The translations under genes and the position numbers were made by a program. Below, in pieces: positions 26,617 through 35,090 of a stretch of DNA of 64,000 nucleotides (position 1 is the first letter of the stretch; every line of letters begins with the position of its first letter). Origin of the DNA: Bog-473 sp963745175 (lineage in GTDB: Bacteria > Actinomycetota > Acidimicrobiia > Acidimicrobiales > RAAP-2); assembly GCA_963745175.1 (NCBI GenBank), contig CAVUWK010000004.1, positions 1-64,000 of the forward strand. Direction: 5' to 3'. The notes under the pieces were generated by a model that made no database searches, was not told the origin of the DNA, and was given only the letters and a program-made list of their open reading frames with translations.

Positions 26617-27822
26617 TCAACTTGCGCCGGCGTCCCCCCGGGCCACGGCCGCCTCGACCCGGTCCATGAGCCGGGCCGAGCATCCCTGCACGTCGACGAT
26701 CGGCGCCACGTCCTCGGCGACCACCCGGGCCATCTCCGTGAAGACGGCGCCCAGCTCGCTGTCGGGCCCCGCCAGGGCGACGGGCACGCCGGCGTCGCCG
26801 CCGGCCGCCAGATCGGGGTGCAGCGGGATGGAGCCGACCAGGGGCACCCCGAGGCCGTGGGCCAAGCGGGCCCCGCCGCCGGACCCGAAGAGCGCGTAGG
26901 TCGTGCCGTGTTCGCAGGTGAAGTCGCTCATGTTCTCGATCACCCCCGCCACGCGCAGGTAGCCGCGGCGCGCCATGTCGGCCGCCCGGGCCGCCACCTT
27001 CTGGGCCGCCACGGGGGGCGTGGTGACGACGAGGAGCTCGGTGCGCGGCAGGAGGCGGGCCAGTCCCATCTGGACGTCACCGGTTCCCGGCGGCAGGTCG
27101 ATGAGGAGGTAGTCGAGATCGCCCCAGTGGGCGTCCTGGAGGAATTGCTGCACGGCGCGGGTCAGCACGAGCCCGCGCCACATGATCGCCTGCTCCTCGT
27201 CGGCCAGGAACCCCATGGAGAGCACCCGTACCGTGCCGGATCCGATCGAGCGCTCCAGCGGGACCATCTTCCCGGCCCGGGCCTCGACGTCACCTTCCAT
27301 GCCGAGGAGGCGGGGGACCGAGAAGCCCCAGATGTCGGCGTCGAGGATCCCGACCACGAGGCCGCGGGAGGCCAGCGCCACGGCGAGATTCACGGTCACC
27401 GACGACTTGCCCACGCCGCCCTTGCCGGACGCGATGGCCAGCACGCGGGTCGACGCGGCGATCGCCGTCTCGGGCGCGTCCTCACGAGCCTTCCATCTGG
27501 CCCGCGCCATCACGGCGGCGCGCTCGTCCGCGTCCATGGCCGCCACCTGCACGTCGACGGAGCGCACCCAGTCCAGGGATCGCACGTGGTTCACCACGTC
27601 GCGCTCGATCTGGCTGCGCAACGGGCACGAGGCGATGGTCAAGGCCACGTCGACGATGACGTCGCCGCCCTCGACGGTGACGCCCCGGACCATGCCGAGG
27701 TCCACGATGGTGTCGCCCAGTTCGGGGTCCACCACCGCCCGCAGGCAGTCGCGGACTTCCTCCTGGCGGACCTCGCGCGACGGCTGCCCGGGTGTGGGCG
27801 TCGATGCGGCGGGAGGGGTCAC
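26617..27822 (-). CDS. mrp: Mrp/ApbC-type iron-sulfur carrier ATPase
   Basis: This 401-residue protein has an N-terminal DUF59/MIP18 domain ('LRAVVDPELGDTIVDLGMV', 'CPLRSQIERDV') and a ParA/MinD-like ATPase ('AIASGKGGVGKSSVTVNLA', 'DADIWGFSVPRLLG', 'LLIDLPPGTGD'). Mrp/ApbC proteins carry Fe-S clusters to apoproteins. GTG 27822 (VTPPAAST) is chosen; the open frame upstream runs into the divergent erpA region. The C-x-x-C that bridges dimers in some members is not seen. The divergent neighbour is an A-type Fe-S carrier, which fits a shared role. Confidence 0.9.
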   Translation of the reverse strand: MTPPAASTPTPGQPSREVRQEEVRDCLRAVVDPELGDTIVDLGMVRGVTVEGGDVIVDVALTIASCPLRSQIERDVVNHVRSLDWVRSVDVQVAAMDADERAAVMARARWKAREDAPETAIAASTRVLAIASGKGGVGKSSVTVNLAVALASRGLVVGILDADIWGFSVPRLLGMEGDVEARAGKMVPLERSIGSGTVRVLSMGFLADEEQAIMWRGLVLTRAVQQFLQDAHWGDLDYLLIDLPPGTGDVQMGLARLLPRTELLVVTTPPVAAQKVAARAADMARRGYLRVAGVIENMSDFTCEHGTTYALFGSGGGARLAHGLGVPLVGSIPLHPDLAAGGDAGVPVALAGPDSELGAVFTEMARVVAEDVAPIVDVQGCSARLMDRVEAAVARGDAGAS

Positions 27823-27976
27823 AGTTGGGAATTGTACCTGCGTGGCGGGGAATTCTGACCCTTCCCGGCTGCGGCGCTGGAGTCCGCCGGGCGCCGGTAA
27901 CATGGGACTCGTCCGCGGGGCACCCTGCATCCCGGGCAGTCGGTCGCCAGTCGTGCGGCGCAACGAGGAGGATCCA

Positions 27977-28342
27977 GTGACCACGATGTCCACTTCCGTC
28001 AACATCGGGAAGAAGCCGGCACCGGTGACGCTCAGCGACGGTGCCGCGGCGAAGGTGGCCGAGCTGCTGGCCCAGGAAGATGGCGAGGAGCTCGCGCTGC
28101 GGGTCGCCGTCAAGCCTGGCGGGTGCTCGGGCTACAGCTACGAGATGTTCTTCGACACCGAGGTCATGCCCGATGACGTGGTGCGCGAGTTCGGCGCAGT
28201 CAGGGTGGTCGTGGACTCGGCGAGTGCCGAGCTGCTGACCGGCTCGACCCTCGAGTACAGCGACGGCCTGCAGGGCGCCGGCTTCAACATCATCAACCCC
28301 AACGCCACCCGCACCTGCGGCTGCGGCTCCTCCTTCAGCTGA
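27977..28342 (+). CDS. erpA: A-type iron-sulfur carrier (ErpA/IscA-like)
   Basis: This 121-residue protein has the HesB/IscA fold with Cys ligands in 'KPGGCSGYSY' and the C-terminal 'TCGCGSSFS'. It receives or inserts Fe-S clusters. GTG 27977 follows GAGGAGGA, a strong ribosome site, and is preferred to ATG 27986. It is divergent from mrp and 77 bp upstream of a 2Fe-2S protein gene, possibly a client. Confidence 0.92.
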   Translation: MTTMSTSVNIGKKPAPVTLSDGAAAKVAELLAQEDGEELALRVAVKPGGCSGYSYEMFFDTEVMPDDVVREFGAVRVVVDSASAELLTGSTLEYSDGLQGAGFNIINPNATRTCGCGSSFS

Positions 28343-28418
28343 GCCCGGGGCAACCCGCCTCCTGAGCGGAACCGGCAACACTCCCGAGCAGTCCGCTGAC
28401 ATCGGCGCGCCCGCGCCC

Positions 28419-30059
28419 ATGTCCGTCCCCTTCGTCCTCAACGGCCACGAGGTGGCGGTCGCCGACGGAATCACTCTCCTCGACGCCCTGCGCGAGGAGC
28501 TCGGTTGCCGATCGGTCAAGGACGGCTGTAGCCCGCAGGGCCAGTGCGGATGCTGCACCGTGTGGGTCGACGGGGCACCCCGGGTCGCGTGCGTCACCCC
28601 GGTTCGCCGCATCGCCGGCCGCCGGGTCACCACGCTCGAGGGAGCACCGGAGGACCTGCGCGACCGTTGGGCCGCCGCGTTCGTGCAGCACGGGGCCAGC
28701 CAGTGCGGCTTCTGCACGCCGGGCATCGTGCTTCGGCTGGCCGCGCTGGAGGGGGCGGGAACGGGGCGACGACCGACACGCCGCGACATCGAGTCCGCCC
28801 TGCGCGCCCACCTGTGCCGATGTACGGGCTGGCAGTCCATCGTCGATGCCGCGTGCAGCGTCCTGGGCGTCGAGGGCGCCGCGGATCCGCCCGCCGGTGA
28901 GCCACGCAACCCGGTGCTGGCCGCGTGGCGCGCCCAGTTCGAGGGACCGGCCTTCCAGACCTCGGGACCCGACGTGGTCCTCGGGGGCGGCGGCTTCGCT
29001 GACGACTCGGCGCCGTCGACCGCGCTCGTCCAGCTGGGGGCGGATGCACCGCTCGCCGCCGGGCTCCGTGCCGCCCGCGCCGGGAGCGGCCGCGTGCAGG
29101 GTCGCAACAGCACGGTGCCCCTCTCCCATCCGGTCGAGTTGCCTGAGGGCGACTGGGCCCTCACGTTGCAGACGACCTGGGTCGAGCCCGCCTACGTCGA
29201 GCCGGACGCGAGTTGGTGCCGACCCGGCCACGCGCCCGCATCCCCGCTGGCCAATGGCGGAGCCTTCGGGGGCAAGCGTCACAGCCCGGTGCCCGCGGGC
29301 GCCCGCGAGCTGACGGACGCCGCCGGTGCTGCCGTCCGTGTCCTGTGGAGGCGCGAGGACGTGGTGCGACGCGGGCCGAAGCGCCCGCCCCTGGCCGTCG
29401 GGCTGCGACCCGACGGCACCGGCACCGTGCGCGTCGGTCGCGCCGCGGGTTCGGCTGACCTGGAACCGCTGGCGGCCATGGTGCGGGCGTGCTGCCCGGG
29501 TGTCGAGGTCGACGTGGTCGATGTCGCCGGTCCGCCGGTGTCGCCCGACCTGCGGGGCGCGGTCTGGGCCGAGGTGCTGGCGGCGCGGACCGCGCTCGAC
29601 GCCCCGGAGGCCGGGGTGGGGAATGGCCGGGTCCACGTCGCCGTGCCCGGGGCGGGCAGTGCCGGCGTCGAGCTCAGGCTCGGGGATGGCCCGCGGGGCC
29701 GGGTCGTGGTCGAGGTGTGGGCCGGTGAGATCCTCTGCCCCGTGACACTGCGCTCCTACGCGCTCGGCGCGGTGCACCAGGCGCTCGGCATGGTGTGGAG
29801 CGAGGGCATCGCCGTCGACGGTTCCGGGGAGCCGGTGGACCTCACCATCCGCTCCTTCGGCATTCTGGCGGCGCGTGACATGCCCGAGGTCACGGTCCGG
29901 CTCCACGACGAGGACGGGTGGCCCGTCAACGGCTCCGACGCCGTGTTCGTGGCGACCCTGGCCGCAGCCTGGATCGCCGAAGGGTCGCCCGGGCGCTGGC
30001 CGACGCGCCGCGATGCCGTGCGTGCCCCCTCGCGCGAAGTGGCAGCATCGGAGAGCTGA
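28419..30059 (+). CDS. 2Fe-2S domain fused to a reduced molybdo-hydroxylase-like domain
   Basis: Residues 1-155 are the small subunit of xanthine-dehydrogenase-type enzymes: a plant-type 2Fe-2S site ('DGCSPQGQCGCCTV' plus a later 'VAC') and a second cluster site ('CGFCTPG', 'CRCTGW'). Residues about 165-520 resemble a shortened part of the large molybdopterin subunit: 'TTWVEPAYVEPDASW', 'SPLANGGAFGGK', 'VRVLWRREDVVRRGPKRPP' and a C-terminal 'LRSYALGAVHQALGMVW'. The whole is 546 residues, far shorter than the roughly 750 of a full large subunit alone, and there is no FAD domain. Catalysis is doubtful. It lies between erpA and ridA on one strand. Confidence 0.75.
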   Translation: MSVPFVLNGHEVAVADGITLLDALREELGCRSVKDGCSPQGQCGCCTVWVDGAPRVACVTPVRRIAGRRVTTLEGAPEDLRDRWAAAFVQHGASQCGFCTPGIVLRLAALEGAGTGRRPTRRDIESALRAHLCRCTGWQSIVDAACSVLGVEGAADPPAGEPRNPVLAAWRAQFEGPAFQTSGPDVVLGGGGFADDSAPSTALVQLGADAPLAAGLRAARAGSGRVQGRNSTVPLSHPVELPEGDWALTLQTTWVEPAYVEPDASWCRPGHAPASPLANGGAFGGKRHSPVPAGARELTDAAGAAVRVLWRREDVVRRGPKRPPLAVGLRPDGTGTVRVGRAAGSADLEPLAAMVRACCPGVEVDVVDVAGPPVSPDLRGAVWAEVLAARTALDAPEAGVGNGRVHVAVPGAGSAGVELRLGDGPRGRVVVEVWAGEILCPVTLRSYALGAVHQALGMVWSEGIAVDGSGEPVDLTIRSFGILAARDMPEVTVRLHDEDGWPVNGSDAVFVATLAAAWIAEGSPGRWPTRRDAVRAPSREVAASES

Positions 30060-30070
30060 GAGGAGCGCAA

Positions 30071-30439
30071 GTGAGCCCAGCCGTTGGTCCGTATTCCCCC
30101 GTTCGCCGCGTCGGCGACTGGGTCATCACGTCGGGTCAGGTCGGCTTGGCCACCGACGAAACCGGTGCCGCGCGTCTGGTCGAAGGTGGGACCGTGCCCG
30201 AGCTCCGGCAGGTGCTGCAGAACGTGGCGGAAGTACTGGCCGTCGAGGGAGCGACGCTGCCCGACGTCGTCAAGACGACGGTGTACCTCCTCGACATGTC
30301 GGAGTTCGCCGCCGTCAACGAGGTCTGGGTCGAGTACTTCGCCGAGAACGGGCCGACACGGTCGGCCGTCGCGGTGGCGGCGCTCCCGATCGGCGCGCGG
30401 ATCGAGGTCGAAGCCTGGGCCTACGCGCCGGTCGTCTGA
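30071..30439 (+). CDS. ridA: RidA family enamine/imine deaminase
   Basis: This 122-residue YjgF/YER057c/UK114 protein has 'GPYSPVRRVGDWVITSGQVG', the active-site Arg region 'NGPTRSAVAV' and the 'IEVEAWA' strand. It removes reactive enamines or imines arising from amino-acid metabolism. GTG 30071 follows AGGAG closely and begins 11 bp after the Fe-S fusion gene. Its last 19 bases overlap the end of the convergent GlnR-like gene. Confidence 0.9.
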   Translation: MSPAVGPYSPVRRVGDWVITSGQVGLATDETGAARLVEGGTVPELRQVLQNVAEVLAVEGATLPDVVKTTVYLLDMSEFAAVNEVWVEYFAENGPTRSAVAVAALPIGARIEVEAWAYAPVV

Positions 30440-31188
30440 GCGGACGGGGCGCCCGTCGGCGCCGCCGCCGGACCAGCGGCACCGTTGCGCGGCGCGAGAC
30501 CAGGGTGCCAGGCCACCTGCCCGAAGCGGTAGCCGACCGAGCGGACGGTCTGGATCAGATGGGCGTGCTCCTCGCCGAGCTTGGCCCGCAGGCGCCGGAT
30601 GTGCACGTCGACCGTGCGGGCGCCGCCGTAGTACTCGTAGCCCCACACCCGGCTGAGAAGGGTCTCGCGGGTGAAGACCTTGGCCGGGTGCCCGGCCAGG
30701 AAGCGCAGCAGCTCGTACTCCATGTAGGTCAGGTCGAGGACCCGGCCCGCCACCGCGGCCTGGTACGTCTCGAGGTTGAGCATCAGCGGCCCGTACTCGA
30801 TGAGGTCCGGGCGCATGCTCTGACCGGTGCGCCAGAAGAGGTGTTGCAGGCGCGCCACCAGCTCCTCGGGCCGGGCGGGCAGGACACAGAAGTCGTCGTA
30901 GAGGTCGTCGCGCAGCAACAGCTCGCCCACCTGGTCGGTGCCGATGGCGAGGAGGAGCGGGGTCAGGGGCACTTCGCGTAGGCGGAGGTGGCGGCAGAAG
31001 GCGACGGCGGCGGACATGTCGTCGCCCGCCACGACCAGCGCGCCGGAGTAGCCCGTGGCGCGGCCGTCAGGGCCGGGTGCCGCCAGGTCGTCGGGTCCGG
31101 CCACGCTCTGGTGGCCGAGGCCCGCGCTCTGCAGCGCGAGCGTCACCTCGGCGGGCAGGTCAGCGGGAAAGCAGAGGAGGGGATCCAT
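30421..31188 (-). CDS. GlnR-like OmpR-family regulator with atypical receiver
   Basis: This 255-residue protein has a receiver-like N-terminus (1-115) whose usual phospho-acceptor strand reads 'GALVVAGDD' rather than the canonical VDxx, and an OmpR-type winged helix ('LDLTYMEYELLRFLAGHP', 'VFTRETLLSRVWGYEYYGGARTVDVHIRRLRAKLG', 'IQTVRSVGYRF'). It is close in layout to actinobacterial GlnR, the nitrogen regulator that works without phosphorylation. It lies 12 bp downstream of glnA on the same strand, supporting a nitrogen role. Kinase partner: none seen. Confidence 0.75.
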   Translation of the reverse strand: MDPLLCFPADLPAEVTLALQSAGLGHQSVAGPDDLAAPGPDGRATGYSGALVVAGDDMSAAVAFCRHLRLREVPLTPLLLAIGTDQVGELLLRDDLYDDFCVLPARPEELVARLQHLFWRTGQSMRPDLIEYGPLMLNLETYQAAVAGRVLDLTYMEYELLRFLAGHPAKVFTRETLLSRVWGYEYYGGARTVDVHIRRLRAKLGEEHAHLIQTVRSVGYRFGQVAWHPGLAPRNGAAGPAAAPTGAPSAQTTGA

Positions 31189-31200
31189 CGGTCCGTCGGA

Positions 31201-32535
31201 TCAGAGGAGGGGCAGGTAGCGGTCCAGCTCGAATTGGGTCACCTGGGCCTGATAGGCGTCCCACTCCTCGCGCTTGTTGCGGATGAACCACTCGAAGACG
31301 TGGTCGCCGAGTGTGTCGGCCAGGAGTTCGGAGCCCTCCATCTCGTTGACGGCATCGTGCAGGCTCGAGGGCAGCCGCTCGATCCCCTTCTTGGCCAACT
31401 CCTTTGGCGTCAGGGTGAACAGGTTGTCGTCGGCCTCGGGCGGCAGGGGGTAGTCCTCGACGAGGCCGCGCAGCCCCGCGGCGAGGACCACCGCAAAGGT
31501 GAGGTAGGGATTGCAGGCGCTGTCGGGGGCGCGGTACTCCAGTCGGGTCGAGTCGCTCTTTCCCATTTTGACGACGGGCACGCGTACGAGGGCCGACCGG
31601 TTGTTGCGGGCCCAGCTGACGTGGACCGGGGCTTCGTAGCCGCCGATGAGGCGCTTGTAGGAGTTGACCCACTGGTTGCTGACGGCCGTGATCTCGCGGG
31701 CGTGGTACAGCAACCCGGCGATGAAGCGGCGCGCCACCTCGGAGAGCCCGTACTGGTCGTTCTCGTCGACGAACGCGTTGCGCTCGCCCTCCCACAGGGA
31801 GATGTGGGTGTGCATGCCCGATCCCTGCACGCCGGCCAGCGGCTTTGGCATGAAGGAGGCGAAGACGCCTTCCTGGCGCGCCATCTCCTTGATCACCATC
31901 CGCGTCGTCATCACGGTGTCGGCCATGGTGAGGGCGTCGGTGTAGCGCAGGTCGATCTCGTGCTGGCTGTGCGCGTCCTCGTGCTGGGTGTGCTCCACCG
32001 GGATGCCCATCTCTTCGAGCATGAGGACCGAGCGCCGGCGCAGGTCGCTCGTGAGGTCGGCCACCGAGAGGTCGAAGTAGGACCCGGAGTCGAGGGTGAC
32101 CGGCCCCCGCGCCGGATCGGCGTCGGCGAAGTAGAAGAACTCCACTTCCGGCGAGGCGAAGAAGGTGAATCCGGCCGCACGGGCACGCTCGAGTGTCCGG
32201 CGCAGGGCGTGCCGGGGGTCACCCTCGAACGGTGTGCCGTCGAGGTTCGCGATGTCGCAGAAGACACGGGCCACCTGCGCGTCGTCGTGGTGCCACGGCA
32301 GCAGTTGAAAGGTCTTTGGATCCGGCCGGGCCAGGACGTCGGCCTCCTGGACCCGGCTGAAGCCGTCGATGGCCGAACCGTCGAAGGTCATCCCCTCGTC
32401 GAGCGCGTTCTCCAGTTCGGCCGACGTGATGTTGAACCCCTTGGGCGTCCCCAGCACGTCGGTGAACCACAGCTGGACGAAGCGGATGCCCCGCTCCTCC
32501 ACGGTCCGGAGCACGTAATCCCGCTGGCTTTGCAC
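31201..32535 (-). CDS. glnA: glutamine synthetase, type I (alpha)
   Basis: This 444-residue enzyme makes glutamine from glutamate, ammonia and ATP. It has 'MTFDGSAIDGF', 'ASPEVEFF', the metal and substrate regions 'MPKPLAGVQGSGMHTHISLW' and 'RLIGGYEAPVHVSWARNNRS', and 'RLEYRAPDSACNPYL'. Its length and the lack of the 25-residue insert place it in the GSI-alpha group. The adenylylation site (NLY in GSI-beta) reads 'DDNLFTLTP', with Phe for Tyr, so control by adenylylation is not expected. It starts at GTG 32535 and is followed by the GlnR-like gene. Confidence 0.95.
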   Translation of the reverse strand: MQSQRDYVLRTVEERGIRFVQLWFTDVLGTPKGFNITSAELENALDEGMTFDGSAIDGFSRVQEADVLARPDPKTFQLLPWHHDDAQVARVFCDIANLDGTPFEGDPRHALRRTLERARAAGFTFFASPEVEFFYFADADPARGPVTLDSGSYFDLSVADLTSDLRRRSVLMLEEMGIPVEHTQHEDAHSQHEIDLRYTDALTMADTVMTTRMVIKEMARQEGVFASFMPKPLAGVQGSGMHTHISLWEGERNAFVDENDQYGLSEVARRFIAGLLYHAREITAVSNQWVNSYKRLIGGYEAPVHVSWARNNRSALVRVPVVKMGKSDSTRLEYRAPDSACNPYLTFAVVLAAGLRGLVEDYPLPPEADDNLFTLTPKELAKKGIERLPSSLHDAVNEMEGSELLADTLGDHVFEWFIRNKREEWDAYQAQVTQFELDRYLPLL

Positions 32536-32630
32536 CGCACCAGCTTCGCATGCCCGACGACCCGGCTCTTCCGGGACCCCGCCCCGGTCGACCCCATCGG
32601 TCGAGCCGGGACCACCGATAATCTGGGACG

Positions 32631-34374
32631 ATGCCGCACCACCTGCGTCTCGCCGCTGCGCAGCTCAACACCGTCGTGGGTGATCTCGCGGGCAACGTGG
32701 AACGCATCCTCGCCGCGCTGGCAGCCGCCGAGGCGGCGGGAGCGGACATCTGCGTCGTCCCCGAGCTCGCCATCCCGGGCTACCCGCCCGAAGACCTGCT
32801 CCTCAAGCCCGGGTTCGTTGCCGACAACGTGGCTGCGCTCGAGAAGGTCGCCGCCGCCACCCGGCACTGCGCGGTGGTGGTCGGGTTCGTCGGCGCCGCC
32901 CCCGGGGGGTTCGGGCTGACCAATGCCGCCGCGGTCTGCGCCGGGGGACGGGTCGCCGGCGTGTACCGCAAGCGCTTCCTCCCCAACTACGGCGTCTTCG
33001 ACGAGCAGCGTTGGTTCGTGCCGAGCGACGAGCCGCCGCCGCTCTTCGGCGTGGCCGGGTCCTGGGTCGGCGTCTCCATCTGCGAGGACATCTGGTTCGA
33101 CGACGGTCCTGTCGCGCTGGAGGGTCGGGCGGGAGCGGACGTCGTGGTGAACCTCAACGCGTCGCCCTACAACCGGGGCCGTCGGGCCGAGCGGCTGGCC
33201 ATGCTCTCGGGCCGGGTGGCCGAGGCTGGTTGCGCCATCGCCTATGTGAACCAGGTGGGGGGCCAGGACGAGCTCGTCTTTGACGGCGACTCCCTCATAG
33301 TGGCGGCCGACGGCACGCTGGTCGGATCGGGTGTCCAGTTCGCCGAGGACCTGGTCGTCGTGGATCTCCCGGTCGGGTCCCATCCACCGCGTGCGGTGAC
33401 CGGGTTGCTGCCGCGGATCGCCGTGACCGAACCCCGCCGGGCCGATCGTCCCGCGCTGACGCGGGCGACGACCGCGCCCTGCGTTGAGCGACCACGCAGA
33501 GGTGTATTCCGCCCTGGTCCTCGGAACCCGGGACTACCTCGGCAAGAACGGGTTCAGCGAGGCGGTGATCGGTCTGTCGGGTGGGATCGACTCGTCGCTG
33601 GTGGCCACGATCGCCGTCGACGCGCTCGGCCCGTCGCGGGTGCACGGCATCTCCATGCCCTCGCGCTATTCGAGCGACGGCTCCCGGCACGACGCCGAGG
33701 TACTGGCCGAGCGCCTGGGCATCGACATCAGGACGGTCGCCATCGAGGAGGCGCACGTCGCGTTCGCCGCCATGCTGGCGCCGGTGCTCGGGCGCGAGCC
33801 CTCCGGGCTGACCGACGAGAACCTGCAGTCGCGCCTGCGCGGCGTGCTGCTGATGGCAGTGTCCAACGCCAAGGGGTGGATCGTGCTCACGACGGGCAAC
33901 AAGAGCGAGATGGCGACGGGCTATTCGACGCTCTACGGCGACTCGGCGGGCGGCTTCGCGGTGATCAAGGACGTGCCCAAGACGCTGGTGTACGAGCTGT
34001 GCCGCTACCGCAACACGCAGGCGGTGCTCGAGGGCCTGCCGGGACCGATTCCCGACAGCGTGCTCGACAAGCCGCCCTCGGCGGAGTTGCGCCCTGATCA
34101 GCGCGACGACCAGTCGCTCCCGCCCTACGAGGAGCTCGACCCGGTGCTCCAGGGCTACGTCGAGGGCGACCTGACCGCGGCGGACCTCGTGGCCGAGGGC
34201 TTCGACCCGGCCGTGGTCGACCAGGTCGTGCGCCTGGTCGACGGCGCCGAGTACAAGCGGCGCCAGATGCCGCCCGGCGTGCGCATCACGACCAAGGCCT
34301 TCGGCAAGGACCGGCGCATGCCCATCACGAACCGCTACCGCTCCTCGGCCCGGGAGGAGTCCGCCGGTGGCTGA
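32631..34374 (+). CDS. nadE: glutamine-dependent NAD+ synthetase, single-base frameshift
   Basis: The gene lies in two frames. The first (ATG 32631 to about 33484) is the nitrilase-type glutaminase: 'VPELAIPGYPPEDLLLK' (Glu), 'VYRKRFLPNYGVFDE' (Lys), 'VGVSICEDIWF' (Cys). The second (about 33484-34374) is the synthetase: 'VIGLSGGIDSSLVATIA' P-loop, 'SRYSSDGSRHDAE', 'TTGNKSEMATGYSTLYGD'. Removing one T at 33484-33485 joins them as ...TAPCVSDHAEVY..., which suits the family. NadE is the last step of NAD synthesis and normally essential, so a sequence error is more likely than a dead gene. A separate TTG start at 33484 is also possible in principle. Confidence 0.88.
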
Positions 34375-34975
34375 TCCCGGGGTGACCGGGGTCGGCGTCG
34401 CCACCGCATCGTGGCGAGGCATCGACGAGCTGGCCGGGCTGGTCGGCGCCTACTGCTGGGTCGAGAACCGGGTCTTCCAGCTCAGCGGGACCTGGGCGAC
34501 TGCGCCGGGCCGCGCCGGCGGGGACGGCCTCGACCCGGCGCTGCGGGTGTTCTGCGCCGGGTTGTCACGGCGCCACGGGGAGCTGGCGGTCCGCTGGGCC
34601 GAGCGCCTCCCGCTCCGGGCGGGCGTCGATCGGGCTGCCCTGGTGGGCCCACCGGCCGGACCCCTGGCCGGGGCGTTCGAGGACCTTGCCACGGTGCCGG
34701 ACACCCGGGTCGCCGTGGCGGCCCTGGCCGACACGGTGCTCCCCCGCCTGCTGGGCGTCTACGGAGCCCATCTGGCGTCGGCCACGCCGGTCAGCGAGGG
34801 CCCCGTCCTGGAGGTCCTGGTGGGAGCCCACCGGGATGTGGCCGGCGAGATCAGCCGTGGCGGCGCCCTGCTGCGGGCGTCCGCAGAGGGGCTGACGAGG
34901 GACGGTGCGCTCGACGCCGAAATTGAACGGGCGTTTGACCAGACCAGCGTTTTCCCTGCTGTACCCGCATCTTGA
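34367..34975 (+). CDS. conserved-looking all-helical protein, function unknown
   Basis: This 202-residue protein starts at GTG 34367, overlapping the nadE stop by 8 bp. It seems wholly helical, with 'LVGAYCWVENRVFQL' and 'LSRRHGELAVRWAERLPL', whose spaced Glu and His recall ferritin-like metal-binding bundles. That likeness is only suggestive; I do not recognise the family. Translational coupling suggests expression with nadE. Confidence 0.6.
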   Translation: MADPGVTGVGVATASWRGIDELAGLVGAYCWVENRVFQLSGTWATAPGRAGGDGLDPALRVFCAGLSRRHGELAVRWAERLPLRAGVDRAALVGPPAGPLAGAFEDLATVPDTRVAVAALADTVLPRLLGVYGAHLASATPVSEGPVLEVLVGAHRDVAGEISRGGALLRASAEGLTRDGALDAEIERAFDQTSVFPAVPAS

Positions 34976-34996
34976 CAGTGCCATTACACTGTGTCA
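34973..34996 (+). promoter_or_regulatory. inverted repeat between the nadE operon and the sigma gene
   Basis: TGACAGTG (34973-34980) is opposed by CACTGTGTCA (34987-34996), complementary apart from two extra bases. It begins at the stop codon of the previous gene and lies about 95 bp before the sigma-factor start. It could be an operator for the sigma gene or part of a weak terminator; there is no T tract. Confidence 0.35.
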
Positions 34997-35090
34997 GCAG
35001 CCCGCGTACGCCCGAAACGGTCGCCGGCTGCGTTATCACGAGCGCGACAGCCCGGCCAGGTTCCCCTGCCGAGGTCATGGGACGGAAGGT

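Noticed and set aside
33484..34374. Stand-alone ammonia-dependent NAD synthetase
   Set aside because: The upstream frame encodes the matching glutaminase domain, and one base joins the two as the usual fused enzyme.
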